Assembly: GCF_001623875.1 (NCBI RefSeq)
Contig: NZ_LWAE01000003.1
Location: forward strand, 1 to 64,000
Reading direction: 5' to 3'
DNA length: 64,000 nucleotides
From: Clostridium magnum DSM 2767
Lineage (GTDB): Bacteria; Bacillota; Clostridia; Clostridiales; Clostridiaceae
This document shows, one piece after another, positions 46,583 to 55,381 of this stretch. The position numbers and the translations under genes are program-made. Under the pieces are notes generated by a model, which did not search any database, was not told the origin of the DNA, and saw nothing but the letters and a program-made list of their open reading frames with translations. Position 1 is the first letter of the stretch, and the number at the start of each line of letters is the position of its first letter.

Positions 46583-46780
46583 TTACACTACTTTTTCATA
46601 AGAAATTCTAGATTTTTTTGCCTTCTTGTACAAATTGCTGCGACGTATCTCTAAGCTTTTTATTGTCCAAATACATTCCTCAATAAGATATAAATCATCT
46701 GTTTCGTTCCATTTATTGTATTCATATTCTATTCTTCTGTTAACATCATTAATATCATTGATAATATTTTTTAAATCCAT
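46583..46780 (-). CDS. Small hypothetical protein
   Basis: 65 residues from the ATG at 46780, which follows AAAGGTGGT; a longer frame to 46852 lacks a site. Highly charged and helical (NRRIEYEYNKWNETDDLYL, ending KKAKKSRISYEKVV). Its size and the run of I/Y/L spaced helices recall DUF2508-type small proteins, but the match is not firm. Confidence 0.6.
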   Translation of the reverse strand: MDLKNIINDINDVNRRIEYEYNKWNETDDLYLIEECIWTIKSLEIRRSNLYKKAKKSRISYEKVV

Positions 46781-46918
46781 AATACCACCTTTCATAATTA
46801 TTGCTTTTAACTTAGATAATATTATTTTGTATAAATATATTTTAAACTGCATAAAATTATGCCATTCTGAGAAAATTTTATGTATTCAGTAAATACTGTA
46901 TCGGAGTATATTTTCTAT

Positions 46919-46961
46919 AGACTGTAAATGAGGTAAAAACAAATTATCTCATTTACAGTCT
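46919..46961. repeat. 14-bp perfect inverted repeat upstream of the two-component operon
   Basis: Arms AGACTGTAAATGAG and its complement around a 15-base loop, no T run. Could end the leftward or rightward transcript, or be an operator. Confidence 0.55.
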
Positions 46962-47065
46962 GTTAATAACTTTGACACAGAACTGTCACAGCATGGAAGT
47001 ATCATTAGAAAAAGAATAAACTTTATGTTATAATTCTGGGTAAAATAGAGAATTAGGAGAATTAT

Positions 47066-47746
47066 ATGAGTAAAACGGTATTGATAGTAGATGATGAAGA
47101 AAGAATTAGGTTTCTTATAGAGGCATATCTAAAAAAAGAAGGCTTAAATGTTCTACAAGCTGAGAATGGTCAAGAAGCACTTAGAAAATTTAATGAAAAT
47201 TCAGTAGATCTTGTGGTGTTAGATATAATGATGCCTATTATGGATGGATGGATTACTTGCCGAGAAATTAGAAAAATTTCAAATGTACCTGTAATTATGC
47301 TTACAGCAAAGTCAGAGGATGATGATCAGTTACTAGGTTTTAAGTTGGGTACAGATAGCTATGTTACTAAACCATTTAGTACTAAAATTTTAGTTGCTAG
47401 AATAAAAGCTTTGCTTAAGAGAGCCTATCCAGAAGAGTGGGAAAATAGTGACGAAAAGGCTTATGATGGTGTCTATATTAACGAGCAATACCATGAAGCT
47501 AAGATAAATGATAAAGAAATATATTTATCACCAAAAGAATTTGAATTATTGTGCTATTTTATTAAGAATAAGGATATAGTGTTAAGCAGAGAAAAGATAT
47601 TAGATGCTGTATGGGGATTGGATTATTATGGTGACTTGAGAACAGTAGACACACATATTAAAAGGTTAAGAGAAAAGCTGGGAGAAAAGTCATACTTAAT
47701 AGCTACCGTTAGAGGAATGGGTTATAAGTTTGAGGTAAAAAAATGA
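47066..47746 (+). CDS. OmpR/PhoB-family response regulator
   Basis: 226 residues. Receiver domain 1-118 with VDDEE, phospho-acceptor Asp53 (VLDIMMPIMDG), TAKSEDDD and KPFS. Winged-helix DNA-binding domain 130-225 (LSPKEFELLCYFIKN, VDTHIKRLREKLGEK, TVRGMGYKFE). Its stop overlaps the kinase start by 4 bases. A sequence CACAGAACTGT at 46976-46986 in its upstream DNA recurs ahead of the ltaS-like gene (49383-49393) with one change and may be its binding site. Confidence 0.93.
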   Translation: MSKTVLIVDDEERIRFLIEAYLKKEGLNVLQAENGQEALRKFNENSVDLVVLDIMMPIMDGWITCREIRKISNVPVIMLTAKSEDDDQLLGFKLGTDSYVTKPFSTKILVARIKALLKRAYPEEWENSDEKAYDGVYINEQYHEAKINDKEIYLSPKEFELLCYFIKNKDIVLSREKILDAVWGLDYYGDLRTVDTHIKRLREKLGEKSYLIATVRGMGYKFEVKK

Positions 47747-49275
47747 GTATTCATAACCTAAATTTACATAAGGATTTTTCTAAAAAAATAAAAAAAAGTA
47801 TAACATTAAAACTCTTTATTGTTACAGCTTTAGTATTCATTATATTCATAAGCAGTAATCTCATAATTCAATCTCTTTTTTTTGAAAAGTTTTATATGAG
47901 CAAAAAGAAAAATGACATTCAAAAGGGAATTCAAGAGTTTAAAATATCTTATAATAAAGTAGAGGATAATCAGAAAATTACAGAATTAATTAGAGATTTT
48001 GAGGAAAATCATAATGCTAAAGTGATTATATTAGATAGTAATGGAAAACTTAAATTTATAACAAAATTCAATAGCGAAAAATTAAATGCCACAAGATTAA
48101 AAGTTATAAATGAGATTATAAGAGATTGGACAATTAATTCTAATATATTCATGGAAATGATACAGAAAAACAGGCAAGTAACAATTATAACAGAAAAAAG
48201 GACTGATGAAGTAAGAAGTATTGTCAGTGCTATTCCAGATAATGATAAGAATGAGATAATATTTGCAATATCATCACTTCAACCAATAAATGAAGCATCT
48301 TCTGTAATAAAAGAGTTTTATATATATTTTTATATTGGTGCAATTATTTTGATTATAATACTATCCTCACTCTATTCAAGTATGATTTCAAAGCCTCTTA
48401 TTATGCTAAATGAAGCTGCTTCCAATATGGCTGAACTAGACTTTTCTAGGAAATGTGATATTGTAAGAGAGGATGAGGTTGGTAACCTGGCAAAAACCTT
48501 AAATTTTTTATCAGAGAACCTAGATGAAGCACTAAGTTCGTTAAAGGAAGCAAATGCAAAGTTAGAAGATGATATAGAAAAAGAAAGACTTTTAGAAAAA
48601 ATGAGAAAGGAATTTGTAGCAGCAGTTTCTCATGAACTAAAAACTCCTATAAGTCTTATTGGAGGATATGCAGAGGGACTAAAAGATGGTGTATTCCAAG
48701 GAGATGAAAGTGAGTATTATTTAGATGTTATATTAGATGAAAGTCATAAGATGGCAAATTTAGTTGCTGATATGCTTGATTTATCCCAATTAGAATCGGG
48801 TAATTTTAAATTGCATAAAGAAGAATTTAATATAGATGAATTAATAAACTCAATTCTAAAGAAATTCTTAACATTAATGAGGAATAAAAATATTAATCTA
48901 CAATTGGATTTAATACCTAGCATAAGGATTAATGCAGATTGGACTAGAATAGAGCAAGTTATAACTAATTTTATTACTAATGCAATTAGACATACAGAGG
49001 AGAATGGGTTTATTAGAGTTTCTATAGAACGAAAGGAAGATACAGAGGTTATTATTTTTGTTGAAAATAGCGGAGCTTATATACCTAGTGAAGAAATAAA
49101 TAAAATATGGGATAATTTTTATAAAATAGATAAGTCAAGAACTAGAAAAATGGGTGGAACAGGAATTGGTCTAGCTATTGTCAAAAATATTCTAATTTTA
49201 CATGGATATAAGTATGGAGTTGAAAATACAGAACAAGGGGTTAGATTTTACTTTGCAGTAAATAATATAAATTAG
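47743..49275 (+). CDS. Membrane sensor histidine kinase
   Basis: 510 residues. Membrane segments at about 22-45 and 194-214 enclose a ~150-residue outside sensor. HAMP follows, then HisKA with His297 in AAVSHELKTPISL and HATPase motifs NAIRHT, ENSGAYIP (in place of DxGxG) and GTGIGLAI. Partner of the OmpR-type regulator by translational overlap. Signal unknown; the nearby LtaS-like gene suggests cell-envelope sensing. Confidence 0.92.
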   Translation: MSIHNLNLHKDFSKKIKKSITLKLFIVTALVFIIFISSNLIIQSLFFEKFYMSKKKNDIQKGIQEFKISYNKVEDNQKITELIRDFEENHNAKVIILDSNGKLKFITKFNSEKLNATRLKVINEIIRDWTINSNIFMEMIQKNRQVTIITEKRTDEVRSIVSAIPDNDKNEIIFAISSLQPINEASSVIKEFYIYFYIGAIILIIILSSLYSSMISKPLIMLNEAASNMAELDFSRKCDIVREDEVGNLAKTLNFLSENLDEALSSLKEANAKLEDDIEKERLLEKMRKEFVAAVSHELKTPISLIGGYAEGLKDGVFQGDESEYYLDVILDESHKMANLVADMLDLSQLESGNFKLHKEEFNIDELINSILKKFLTLMRNKNINLQLDLIPSIRINADWTRIEQVITNFITNAIRHTEENGFIRVSIERKEDTEVIIFVENSGAYIPSEEINKIWDNFYKIDKSRTRKMGGTGIGLAIVKNILILHGYKYGVENTEQGVRFYFAVNNIN

Positions 49276-49447
49276 TGTCTCTCATACAATTAGAAAAAAT
49301 ATTAAATTTTAGTCACAAAAGAAAACGAGAGTCATAATATTTAAACGATGAGTGTTAATTCATAATTTATTAATAGGTCTGCCACAGAATTGTAATATTA
49401 AAATTATACAATAATACTCATATGGATTTTAGAAAGGTGGATTAAGT

Positions 49448-51334
49448 ATGAGTATAGATATGATTAAACAAAGTAGAGTAACTCATTTTCTAATAAGAAA
49501 TTTAGATATAATACTTTTTGCAGCGATAATATTTTTTAAACTAATGCTATATGCAAAACAAATATCTCCAGAATATCTATATATGGGTGTCACCCATCCG
49601 GTTTTTGCATCTGTTTTAATACTTGCAAGTTTTTCTATGCTTTTCGAGCATAAAACAAGAATGAATTTTTTATACACAATAAATTTAATAATAGGTCTAG
49701 TACTAATATCAGATATAATGTATTATAAATATTTTAAAGATGTAACAACAGTAGCTGCTTTGAGAAATATAAAACTTCTAAGCGGGGTATCTTCCAGTGT
49801 AACTAGTTTGATTGATATCAAAGACTTTATATATGTAATAGATACTATAATTTTATTTCCATTCTTAAAAAGATACAAAAATGCTAAAAGAAAGTATAAT
49901 AGTACTGCTGTAAATAAGATAGTGTTTTTTTTACTTATATTTGTAACTGGAATATCTATTGATGCAAAATCTGTAGCCGCAATAGCAAAAGAACAACCTA
50001 CGCTTTTAAGCGCTATGAGTAATAGGATATACTTAACGAAAATGATAGGCAATCTAAATTTCCATGCTGTAGATGCCTATAATTATATCAGTACTAATGT
50101 TAAAAATTCTAAGAAGTTATCATCAGAAAGAGTAACTGAAATTAAATCATACTTAGATGATAATAATCAAATTACAGGATCAAATTTAAGGGGAGAAGCT
50201 CAAGGGAAAAATTTAATAGTTATCCAAGTTGAAGCACTACAGCAGTTCGCTATTAATAAAAAGGTAGATGGAAAAGAGATAACTCCTAATTTGAATAAAT
50301 GGATAAATAAAAGCTTGTATTTTGATAATTATTTCTATCAAGTGGCAGGTGGAAATACTTCAGATGCGGAATTTATGTCTAATAACTCACTATATCCGGC
50401 AGCATCTGGTGCTGCTTATTATACTTATAGTGGTAATCAATATAATTCTCTTGCAAGCCAGTTGAAAAATAGTGATTATTATACAGCTGCTCTGCATGGG
50501 TACAGCGAAGGTTTTTGGAACAGAAATGTAATGTATAAATCAGAGAGCTTTGATAACTTCTACGGTGAACATAGTTTTAATGTTAATGAAGAAGTTGGCT
50601 TAGGGCTTAGTGATAAATCCTTTTTAGATCAATCAATTGAAAAGCTAAAGACATTTAAAGAACCTTACTATTCATTTTTAGTAACCCTAAGTAGCCACTT
50701 TCCTTATGACGATTCTCAAGGTTATGGTGATTTTAATGTTGGCCAATATGAAAATTCCATTTTAGGCAATTATCTAAAGGGAATTCATTATACCGACGAA
50801 CAACTAGGAATGTTTTTGGATAAATTGGATCAAGAGGGCATTACTAAGAATTCACTTATAGTAATATATGGTGATCATTTTGCTATTCCTAAAGAAAATA
50901 TTAATGAGCTTTATAGCTTTGAAAATGTAAATAATCCTGATGATCTAAAATGGTTTCAATATCAAAAGGTTCCTCTAATCATACATTTCCCAGAAGATGA
51001 GAATAAAGGAGTTAATCATACTTATGGAGGCCAAATGGATCTTTATCCAACACTAGCTAACTTATTTAATTTGCCTAGGGACTATATGTTTGGAAAGGAT
51101 TTACTTAATTCTAATAGCAATAAAGTACTTTTTAGAAGTGGGTCTTTTACTGATGGAAATGCATTTTATGTTTCATGGACAAATACCTACTATAATATAA
51201 AAACAGGTAATATTATACCGGAAACAGATGAATTAAAGAAAAAGAAAGAAGAGTATACTAGGGAGCTTGGATATTCAGATGATATGTTAAATCACAATTT
51301 AATTAAAAGCTTTGAAGGAGATAAGTCAAAATAG
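49448..51334 (+). CDS. LTA synthase-family (sulfatase fold) membrane enzyme
   Basis: 628 residues. About five N-terminal membrane segments (roughly 18-37, 50-66, 74-92, 126-142, 153-171) and an extracellular sulfatase-like domain from about 215. Thr304 in GGNTSDAEFM is the expected nucleophile. Further metal ligands appear in LSSHFPY and YGDHFAIP, with HTYGGQMDLYPT near the end. LtaS polymerises glycerol phosphate from phosphatidylglycerol. The sequence could also be a related phosphoglycerol transferase. AAAGGTGG precedes the ATG. Possible target of the upstream two-component system. Confidence 0.87.
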   Translation: MSIDMIKQSRVTHFLIRNLDIILFAAIIFFKLMLYAKQISPEYLYMGVTHPVFASVLILASFSMLFEHKTRMNFLYTINLIIGLVLISDIMYYKYFKDVTTVAALRNIKLLSGVSSSVTSLIDIKDFIYVIDTIILFPFLKRYKNAKRKYNSTAVNKIVFFLLIFVTGISIDAKSVAAIAKEQPTLLSAMSNRIYLTKMIGNLNFHAVDAYNYISTNVKNSKKLSSERVTEIKSYLDDNNQITGSNLRGEAQGKNLIVIQVEALQQFAINKKVDGKEITPNLNKWINKSLYFDNYFYQVAGGNTSDAEFMSNNSLYPAASGAAYYTYSGNQYNSLASQLKNSDYYTAALHGYSEGFWNRNVMYKSESFDNFYGEHSFNVNEEVGLGLSDKSFLDQSIEKLKTFKEPYYSFLVTLSSHFPYDDSQGYGDFNVGQYENSILGNYLKGIHYTDEQLGMFLDKLDQEGITKNSLIVIYGDHFAIPKENINELYSFENVNNPDDLKWFQYQKVPLIIHFPEDENKGVNHTYGGQMDLYPTLANLFNLPRDYMFGKDLLNSNSNKVLFRSGSFTDGNAFYVSWTNTYYNIKTGNIIPETDELKKKKEEYTRELGYSDDMLNHNLIKSFEGDKSK

Positions 51335-51358
51335 CTTATCTCCTTCAAAGCTTTTAAT
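51302..51358 (+). terminator. Terminator overlapping the end of the ltaS-like gene
   Basis: 24-bp perfect stem with a 9-base loop. The left arm is the last ~10 codons of the gene and the right arm begins just after the stop. Confidence 0.8.
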
Positions 51359-51437
51359 ACTAAACTTGAGATAAACCCATTGATATGATATTATGAAGTG
51401 AAACTTAATATTATAATTTTTATACAGGAGGACATAA

Positions 51438-52091
51438 ATGATTAAAGGAATTTTATTTGATTTAGATGGTACACTTATAAATACTAATAAGCTTATAATA
51501 GATAGTTTTCAATATGCACTAAAAAAACATCTTAATAAAGAAGTACCTTTGGAAGAAATAGTAACAACTTTTGGTGAGCCATTAGAAGAAACAATGGCTA
51601 AGTTTGATAAGGATAATAGAGACTTGTTAGTTAGTATCTATAGAGATTATAATGAGACAAATCATGATAAATTTGCTATCAAATTTGAAGGGGTAGAGTC
51701 AGGTTTAAAAGCGTTAAAAGCTTTAGGTATTAAGCTTGCAATAGTAACCTCGAAAAGAAGAATTTTAGCTGATAGAGGACTTAAACTAATAAATATATAT
51801 GATTATATGGATGTTATAGTTACACCTGAGGATACGGAAAAACACAAACCACAAGGAGAGCCAGCTGAAAAAGCTTGTGAGCTTTTGGGGATTTTACCAG
51901 AAGAAGCAATCATGGTAGGAGATAGTCATAATGACATTTTATGTGGCAGAAATGCTGGATGTAGTACATGTCTTGTTCAATATACAGCTCTCCCAATTGA
52001 TAAACTTATGACGTATAAACCGAATTATGTAATAGAGAAAATTGAAGACTTGGTTGAAGTATGTAACTCTATAAATAGACAAGCTATTTAA
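51438..52091 (+). CDS. HAD-superfamily phosphatase, PpaX/Gph-like
   Basis: 217 residues, AGGAGG before the ATG. HAD motif I FDLDGTLINT (nucleophile Asp9), motif II AIVTSKRR, motif III with K in EKHKPQGEPAEKA, motif IV MVGDSHNDILCGRNAG. Helical cap between motifs I and II. Closest to pyrophosphatase PpaX or phosphoglycolate phosphatase. Substrate uncertain. Confidence 0.85.
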   Translation: MIKGILFDLDGTLINTNKLIIDSFQYALKKHLNKEVPLEEIVTTFGEPLEETMAKFDKDNRDLLVSIYRDYNETNHDKFAIKFEGVESGLKALKALGIKLAIVTSKRRILADRGLKLINIYDYMDVIVTPEDTEKHKPQGEPAEKACELLGILPEEAIMVGDSHNDILCGRNAGCSTCLVQYTALPIDKLMTYKPNYVIEKIEDLVEVCNSINRQAI

Positions 52092-52115
52092 ATGAAAACT
52101 ATATATTAAAGATTT

Positions 52116-52147
52116 AAAAACCCTTATGGAAAGAGTAGGGGTTTTTA
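52116..52147 (+). terminator. Terminator of the HAD gene
   Basis: Stem AAAAACCC / GGGGTTTTT with T run. Confidence 0.75.
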
Positions 52148-52461
52148 ATATGTAAAAAATTATGAAGTAACGGAAATAAGAAAGTATATTGATAAGTAGG
52201 ATATCTAGTATAAATAATAAATATTATGTAAAGTAATTAAAAAGTAAACCAACTAAAACTCTAAAAATTATTAATAAAATAAATTAATAACTTCATATAT
52301 TTAAAATTAGACTATAAAAAAATATTAAATACATGAAATTATCAATTCAACTTTAAAGAAATATAGGATATACTAAACTATTAATTTGTGCAAAACACTT
52401 AATCCTCTCTTATTAGAGAAGATTAGGTTAGCGTGTATAATCAAAATATATAAAACATGGA
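52148..52461. other. Intergenic region
   Basis: AT-rich and without a gene. An imperfect hairpin at about 52399-52424 (TAATC...GATTA) may end the leftward gene that follows. Confidence 0.4.
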
Positions 52462-52899
52462 TTATAAATGTAAATCAGTATCGTCTATGTTAGGTAAGTC
52501 TTCTAGTCTATGAGGTAAATCTAGATTAGGATCCTTAAAATCACCACCAATTTTGTTAATAATTTGTTTTGCTTTATCAATATCGGCTTCATTTAAGTTA
52601 ACGATAACTTTATAATTTACATCTGTAATTTCGTCAAAACCACCCATACCACTTACCATGGGATTTGCAGCATTTAGAGGTCTTTTAGTTGGATCCTCTG
52701 CATATGGTCCAGAATTTAAAACCAAGGAAGAAAGGTTTGGTGCGTTTTCATTTCCTGGAAGCACTGGATTTACTCCAATATTATATTCAACATAATGATC
52801 ATTTATATCTGCTACAGAATTATTAAAACCTGCGTTTTTTAACTGATTAACAGCTTCATTTGCTTTTTTTATACCTGTAAAATAAGCTTCTATTTTCAT
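52462..52899 (-). CDS. Hypothetical protein, YflT/GsiB-like stress type possible
   Basis: 145 residues, GGAGG before the ATG. N-terminal 35 residues (MKIEAYFTGIKKANEAVNQL) resemble the ferredoxin-like start of heat-induced YflT/general-stress 17M proteins, which read KANEAVNQLKNAG. A Pro/Asn/Gly-rich middle (50-95) and a second beta-alpha unit (YKVIVNLNEADIDKAKQI) follow. Soluble. Function unknown. Confidence 0.65.
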   Translation of the reverse strand: MKIEAYFTGIKKANEAVNQLKNAGFNNSVADINDHYVEYNIGVNPVLPGNENAPNLSSLVLNSGPYAEDPTKRPLNAANPMVSGMGGFDEITDVNYKVIVNLNEADIDKAKQIINKIGGDFKDPNLDLPHRLEDLPNIDDTDLHL

Positions 52900-53071
52900 A
52901 GTTAACCTCCATTTCTTTATTGGTATTTTTAATATAATTATTTTCTCACTGCTGAAAAAATATTATTCATTAAGATAATTTTTATTAAGGTTTTAAATCC
53001 TAATATTTAATCATAACTTATAAAGTAAGTAATCAAATATAGTTAATAGTACTTAATGAGGTGATTTGTAT

Positions 53072-53296
53072 ATGAAGGCTGATGCAGTATTTAAAGGTGG
53101 TGGTATAAAGGGGATAGGCCTAATCGGTGCTGTATGCTGTTTAGAAGACAAAGGATATGAGTGGCATAGATGTGCAGGTACTTCATCAGGTTCAATGATA
53201 GCGTCGCTCCTAACTGCAGGATATACAGGTAAAGAACTAAAGGATATAATGATAAATTATAACTGCAAAAACTATCTAGATAAATATAAAAATTAA
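53072..53296 (+). pseudogene. Truncated patatin-like phospholipase
   Basis: 74 codons from the ATG at 53072 (GAGGTGA upstream). Has the patatin oxyanion motif FKGGGIKGIG and the nucleophile motif GTSSGSM. It stops at a TAA directly followed by a terminator. Full patatins are about 280 residues and need a later Asp for the catalytic dyad, so this one has lost its 3' three-quarters. Confidence 0.8.
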
Positions 53297-53297
53297 C

Positions 53298-53350
53298 AAA
53301 AGAACCCATAGTGAACTTGGGGTATTTTCCAGTTCATTATGGATTCTTTT
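53298..53350. terminator. Bidirectional terminator
   Basis: 20-bp near-perfect stem starting AAAAGAACCCATAGTGAACT, between the truncated patatin and the convergent HesB-like gene. Confidence 0.75.
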
Positions 53351-53382
53351 AAAATATTTAATAATTACTAAGTTTTAGCAAA

Positions 53383-53712
53383 CTAGTGGCAAGTTGAGCA
53401 GCCACCGCCACAGTCACTATCAGCTTGGATTTCTGGTTCTATTGAGAAACCACCTCGATCATTTTCTCTGCCACTTTTTAAAGTTAAGCTTCCAAATTGA
53501 CTTACTAAATCCTTATCTACTAAGAAGCTCATATCTTTTATTTTCTCTACTACATCACTATCTTTTTGTTCATCCAGAACAAGATTAAAAGCTGGGCCAC
53601 CTCATCCCATACCTGCTAAATAGATTCGAATAGTGTTAGAATCTATATTATTTTCTTCTAGAAGCTTAATAAAATCTTCATAAGCCACATCGCTCATTTG
53701 AACAACTGCCAT
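53383..53712 (-). CDS. HesB/IscA-like selenoprotein (in-frame UGA at codon 37)
   Basis: 110 codons, ATG at 53712 behind GAGGTA, ending TAG. An in-frame TGA (53602-53604) falls in AGMG-U-GGPAFNLVLDE, where HesB-like proteins have Cys in GMGCGGP, so it encodes selenocysteine. The frame reads through with normal family sequence on both sides (FIKLLEENNIDSNTIRIYL before, FLVDKDLVSQFGSLTL after) and ends SDCGGGCSTCH, with two more Cys. HesB-like selenoproteins are a known family (TIGR01911), related to Fe-S cluster carriers. Conventional ORF calling splits this gene at the TGA. Function inferred: Fe-S or redox role. Confidence 0.88.
53566..53604 (-). promoter_or_regulatory. UGA codon and SECIS-like hairpin
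   Basis: On the mRNA, 19 bases after the UGA, UUGUUC and GAACAA form a perfect 6-bp stem around the loop UGGAU (53566-53582), with a possible lower CUUU/AAAG stem. A G in the loop's first two positions and the ~25-base distance from UGA fit bacterial SECIS elements read by SelB. Confidence 0.72.
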
Positions 53713-54045
53713 ATATATTACCTCACTTTTCATTTTATATTTTAATTAGTTACTATTAGTTATTTTACAATAAATAATAGTAACTAATTAAGATTTAACT
53801 TTTAAATATAATCCTATAATAATATATAATAGTAATATTTTCAACTATTATAAAATCAAATAACACTAAGTCACTATTTATTAATTTGATATTTTACATT
53901 TAAATATTCATATATATCTGATAATATTTAAATATATAAATACAGTAATTAAACTTATTGCATTATTGAATAATTGTGCTAATATTTATGGATGTATTAA
54001 GATTTACTATGATCCAATTAATTTATATAACTAGGGAGGATGAAA
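53713..54045. other. Intergenic region between divergent genes
   Basis: Very AT-rich (repeated TTATT/ATAATA runs), no gene or RNA recognised; holds the two divergent promoters presumably. Confidence 0.4.
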
Positions 54046-54291
54046 ATGAAGTATAAAATAGGTCAGAAAATAGAATTTACAGATAACTTCACTATTGAAG
54101 TTCAAAATGGAAAGAAAGCTAAAATTGTAAAAGGTGATATTGCTATTGTTGTAAGAAAAGTAAATGAAACTTCTGGAGAGATACTGTATACTACAGGGGA
54201 AGTTGCTGGATTAAGTCAAATAATATCAATTGAAGTGGATGAAAATTTAGATGCAGATTATTTAGCAAAGAGAATAATGGAGGATCTATAG
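54046..54291 (+). CDS. Small hypothetical protein, SH3-like barrel possible
   Basis: 81 residues from the second ATG (54046), because GGGAGGA overlaps the ATG at 54040. Short beta strands (KYKIGQKIEFTDNFTIEV ... KGDIAIVVRKVN) like a small barrel, then a helical end. No membrane segment. Function unknown. Confidence 0.65.
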   Translation: MKYKIGQKIEFTDNFTIEVQNGKKAKIVKGDIAIVVRKVNETSGEILYTTGEVAGLSQIISIEVDENLDADYLAKRIMEDL

Positions 54292-54390
54292 AGTAAAGAT
54301 TAAAGATCTTTCATAATTGATAGAAGTTCATTTCATATATTCAAGCTTTAAGTAATAAAATTAATGTATAAATTATTTATTTGAGGATAC

Positions 54391-55290
54391 ATGATGATAT
54401 TATTAAAGCCACTGCATAATTTAAGAAAGAGAACTTTATTATTAATACTAGCTATGCTATATTTAAGTATATTAATTATATTCGGTTTTTTATACTGGAA
54501 GATAGCAAATATGTCCTCTGGAGAATATTTTGTATTTCAAAATGATATTAATATGCACACAAAGATAACTGTCTTTAAAAAAAACTTAAAAATCAATATA
54601 CATAATAAAGACTTTAATGAAATAATAAATGATTTAATTAAAAGTGAAGAATATAAAAGACCTATAGTTAAGCTTTACGGAGACGTATATGATAAAGAGA
54701 ATGAATTAAATGTTTTTGTTTTAGATAAGACTATTGGAGAAATGTGGGCAAATTATTACTACCTGTTACTTCAAGGTAAGGGAATCACTCATATGAGAAT
54801 AGATAGTGCAGAAGAGCAAGTTATAAATAATAAAATTACAGCCTATAAGCTTAGAATATCCTTATACAAAATAAATAGTATGAATAGAGATGATAGTTAT
54901 ATTGTATATAAAAAGGGTGATAGTAAAAAGTTAGATAAAATAGATACTGTAATAGTATGGATAAAAGATTATCCCTTAATTGAAGATGAGTTTCTGAAAA
55001 AAGATTACAAATTCTATCCTCTAAGTTTTTATTTTACAGTGCTTATGGAAAACTCCATGTCTTTCTTAGATGATAGTCCTTTAATTTTGAAAAGCGTAGC
55101 AACTGGGAATTTTAAATATCCATTATGGAATTTTATGTACTTTAGTTCTGTAACTATTACTACACTAGGCTACGGTGATATACTTCCTAATTCTACTATA
55201 GTACGTATACTTGTGATGTTTGAAACCATCTTAGGGGTAGTCATTATAGGAATGTTTGCCTCCTGTTTGTTTTGGAATGAAAAGGATTAA
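54391..55290 (+). CDS. Potassium-channel-like membrane protein with large extracellular domain
   Basis: 299 residues. First membrane segment about 14-36. Then ~195 residues of charged sequence without hydrophobic stretches, then a pore helix and selectivity filter TTLGYGDIL (from WNFMYFSSVTIT) and a last membrane segment (LVMFETILGVVIIGMFASCLF). Two-membrane-segment Kir/KcsA-type topology, but the domain between the first segment and the pore is unusually long. Only four residues remain after the last segment, so there is no C-terminal regulatory domain. Confidence 0.8.
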   Translation: MMILLKPLHNLRKRTLLLILAMLYLSILIIFGFLYWKIANMSSGEYFVFQNDINMHTKITVFKKNLKINIHNKDFNEIINDLIKSEEYKRPIVKLYGDVYDKENELNVFVLDKTIGEMWANYYYLLLQGKGITHMRIDSAEEQVINNKITAYKLRISLYKINSMNRDDSYIVYKKGDSKKLDKIDTVIVWIKDYPLIEDEFLKKDYKFYPLSFYFTVLMENSMSFLDDSPLILKSVATGNFKYPLWNFMYFSSVTITTLGYGDILPNSTIVRILVMFETILGVVIIGMFASCLFWNEKD

Positions 55291-55381
55291 AGGTAAATTA
55301 AAACTAAACTTGCTTAAATTAGTTAACTGTAAAGAAGTAAATATAACAAAATAATAGAATGCTTGAGAGGAGCTATTAGAT

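Noticed and set aside
53394..53588. 64-codon rightward open frame
   Set aside because: Antisense shadow of the HesB-like selenoprotein gene, with no ribosome binding site.
53383..53712. Treating the HesB-like gene as a nonsense pseudogene or sequencing error
   Set aside because: The stop is TGA at the exact conserved Cys of a family with known Sec members, and a SECIS-like hairpin follows.
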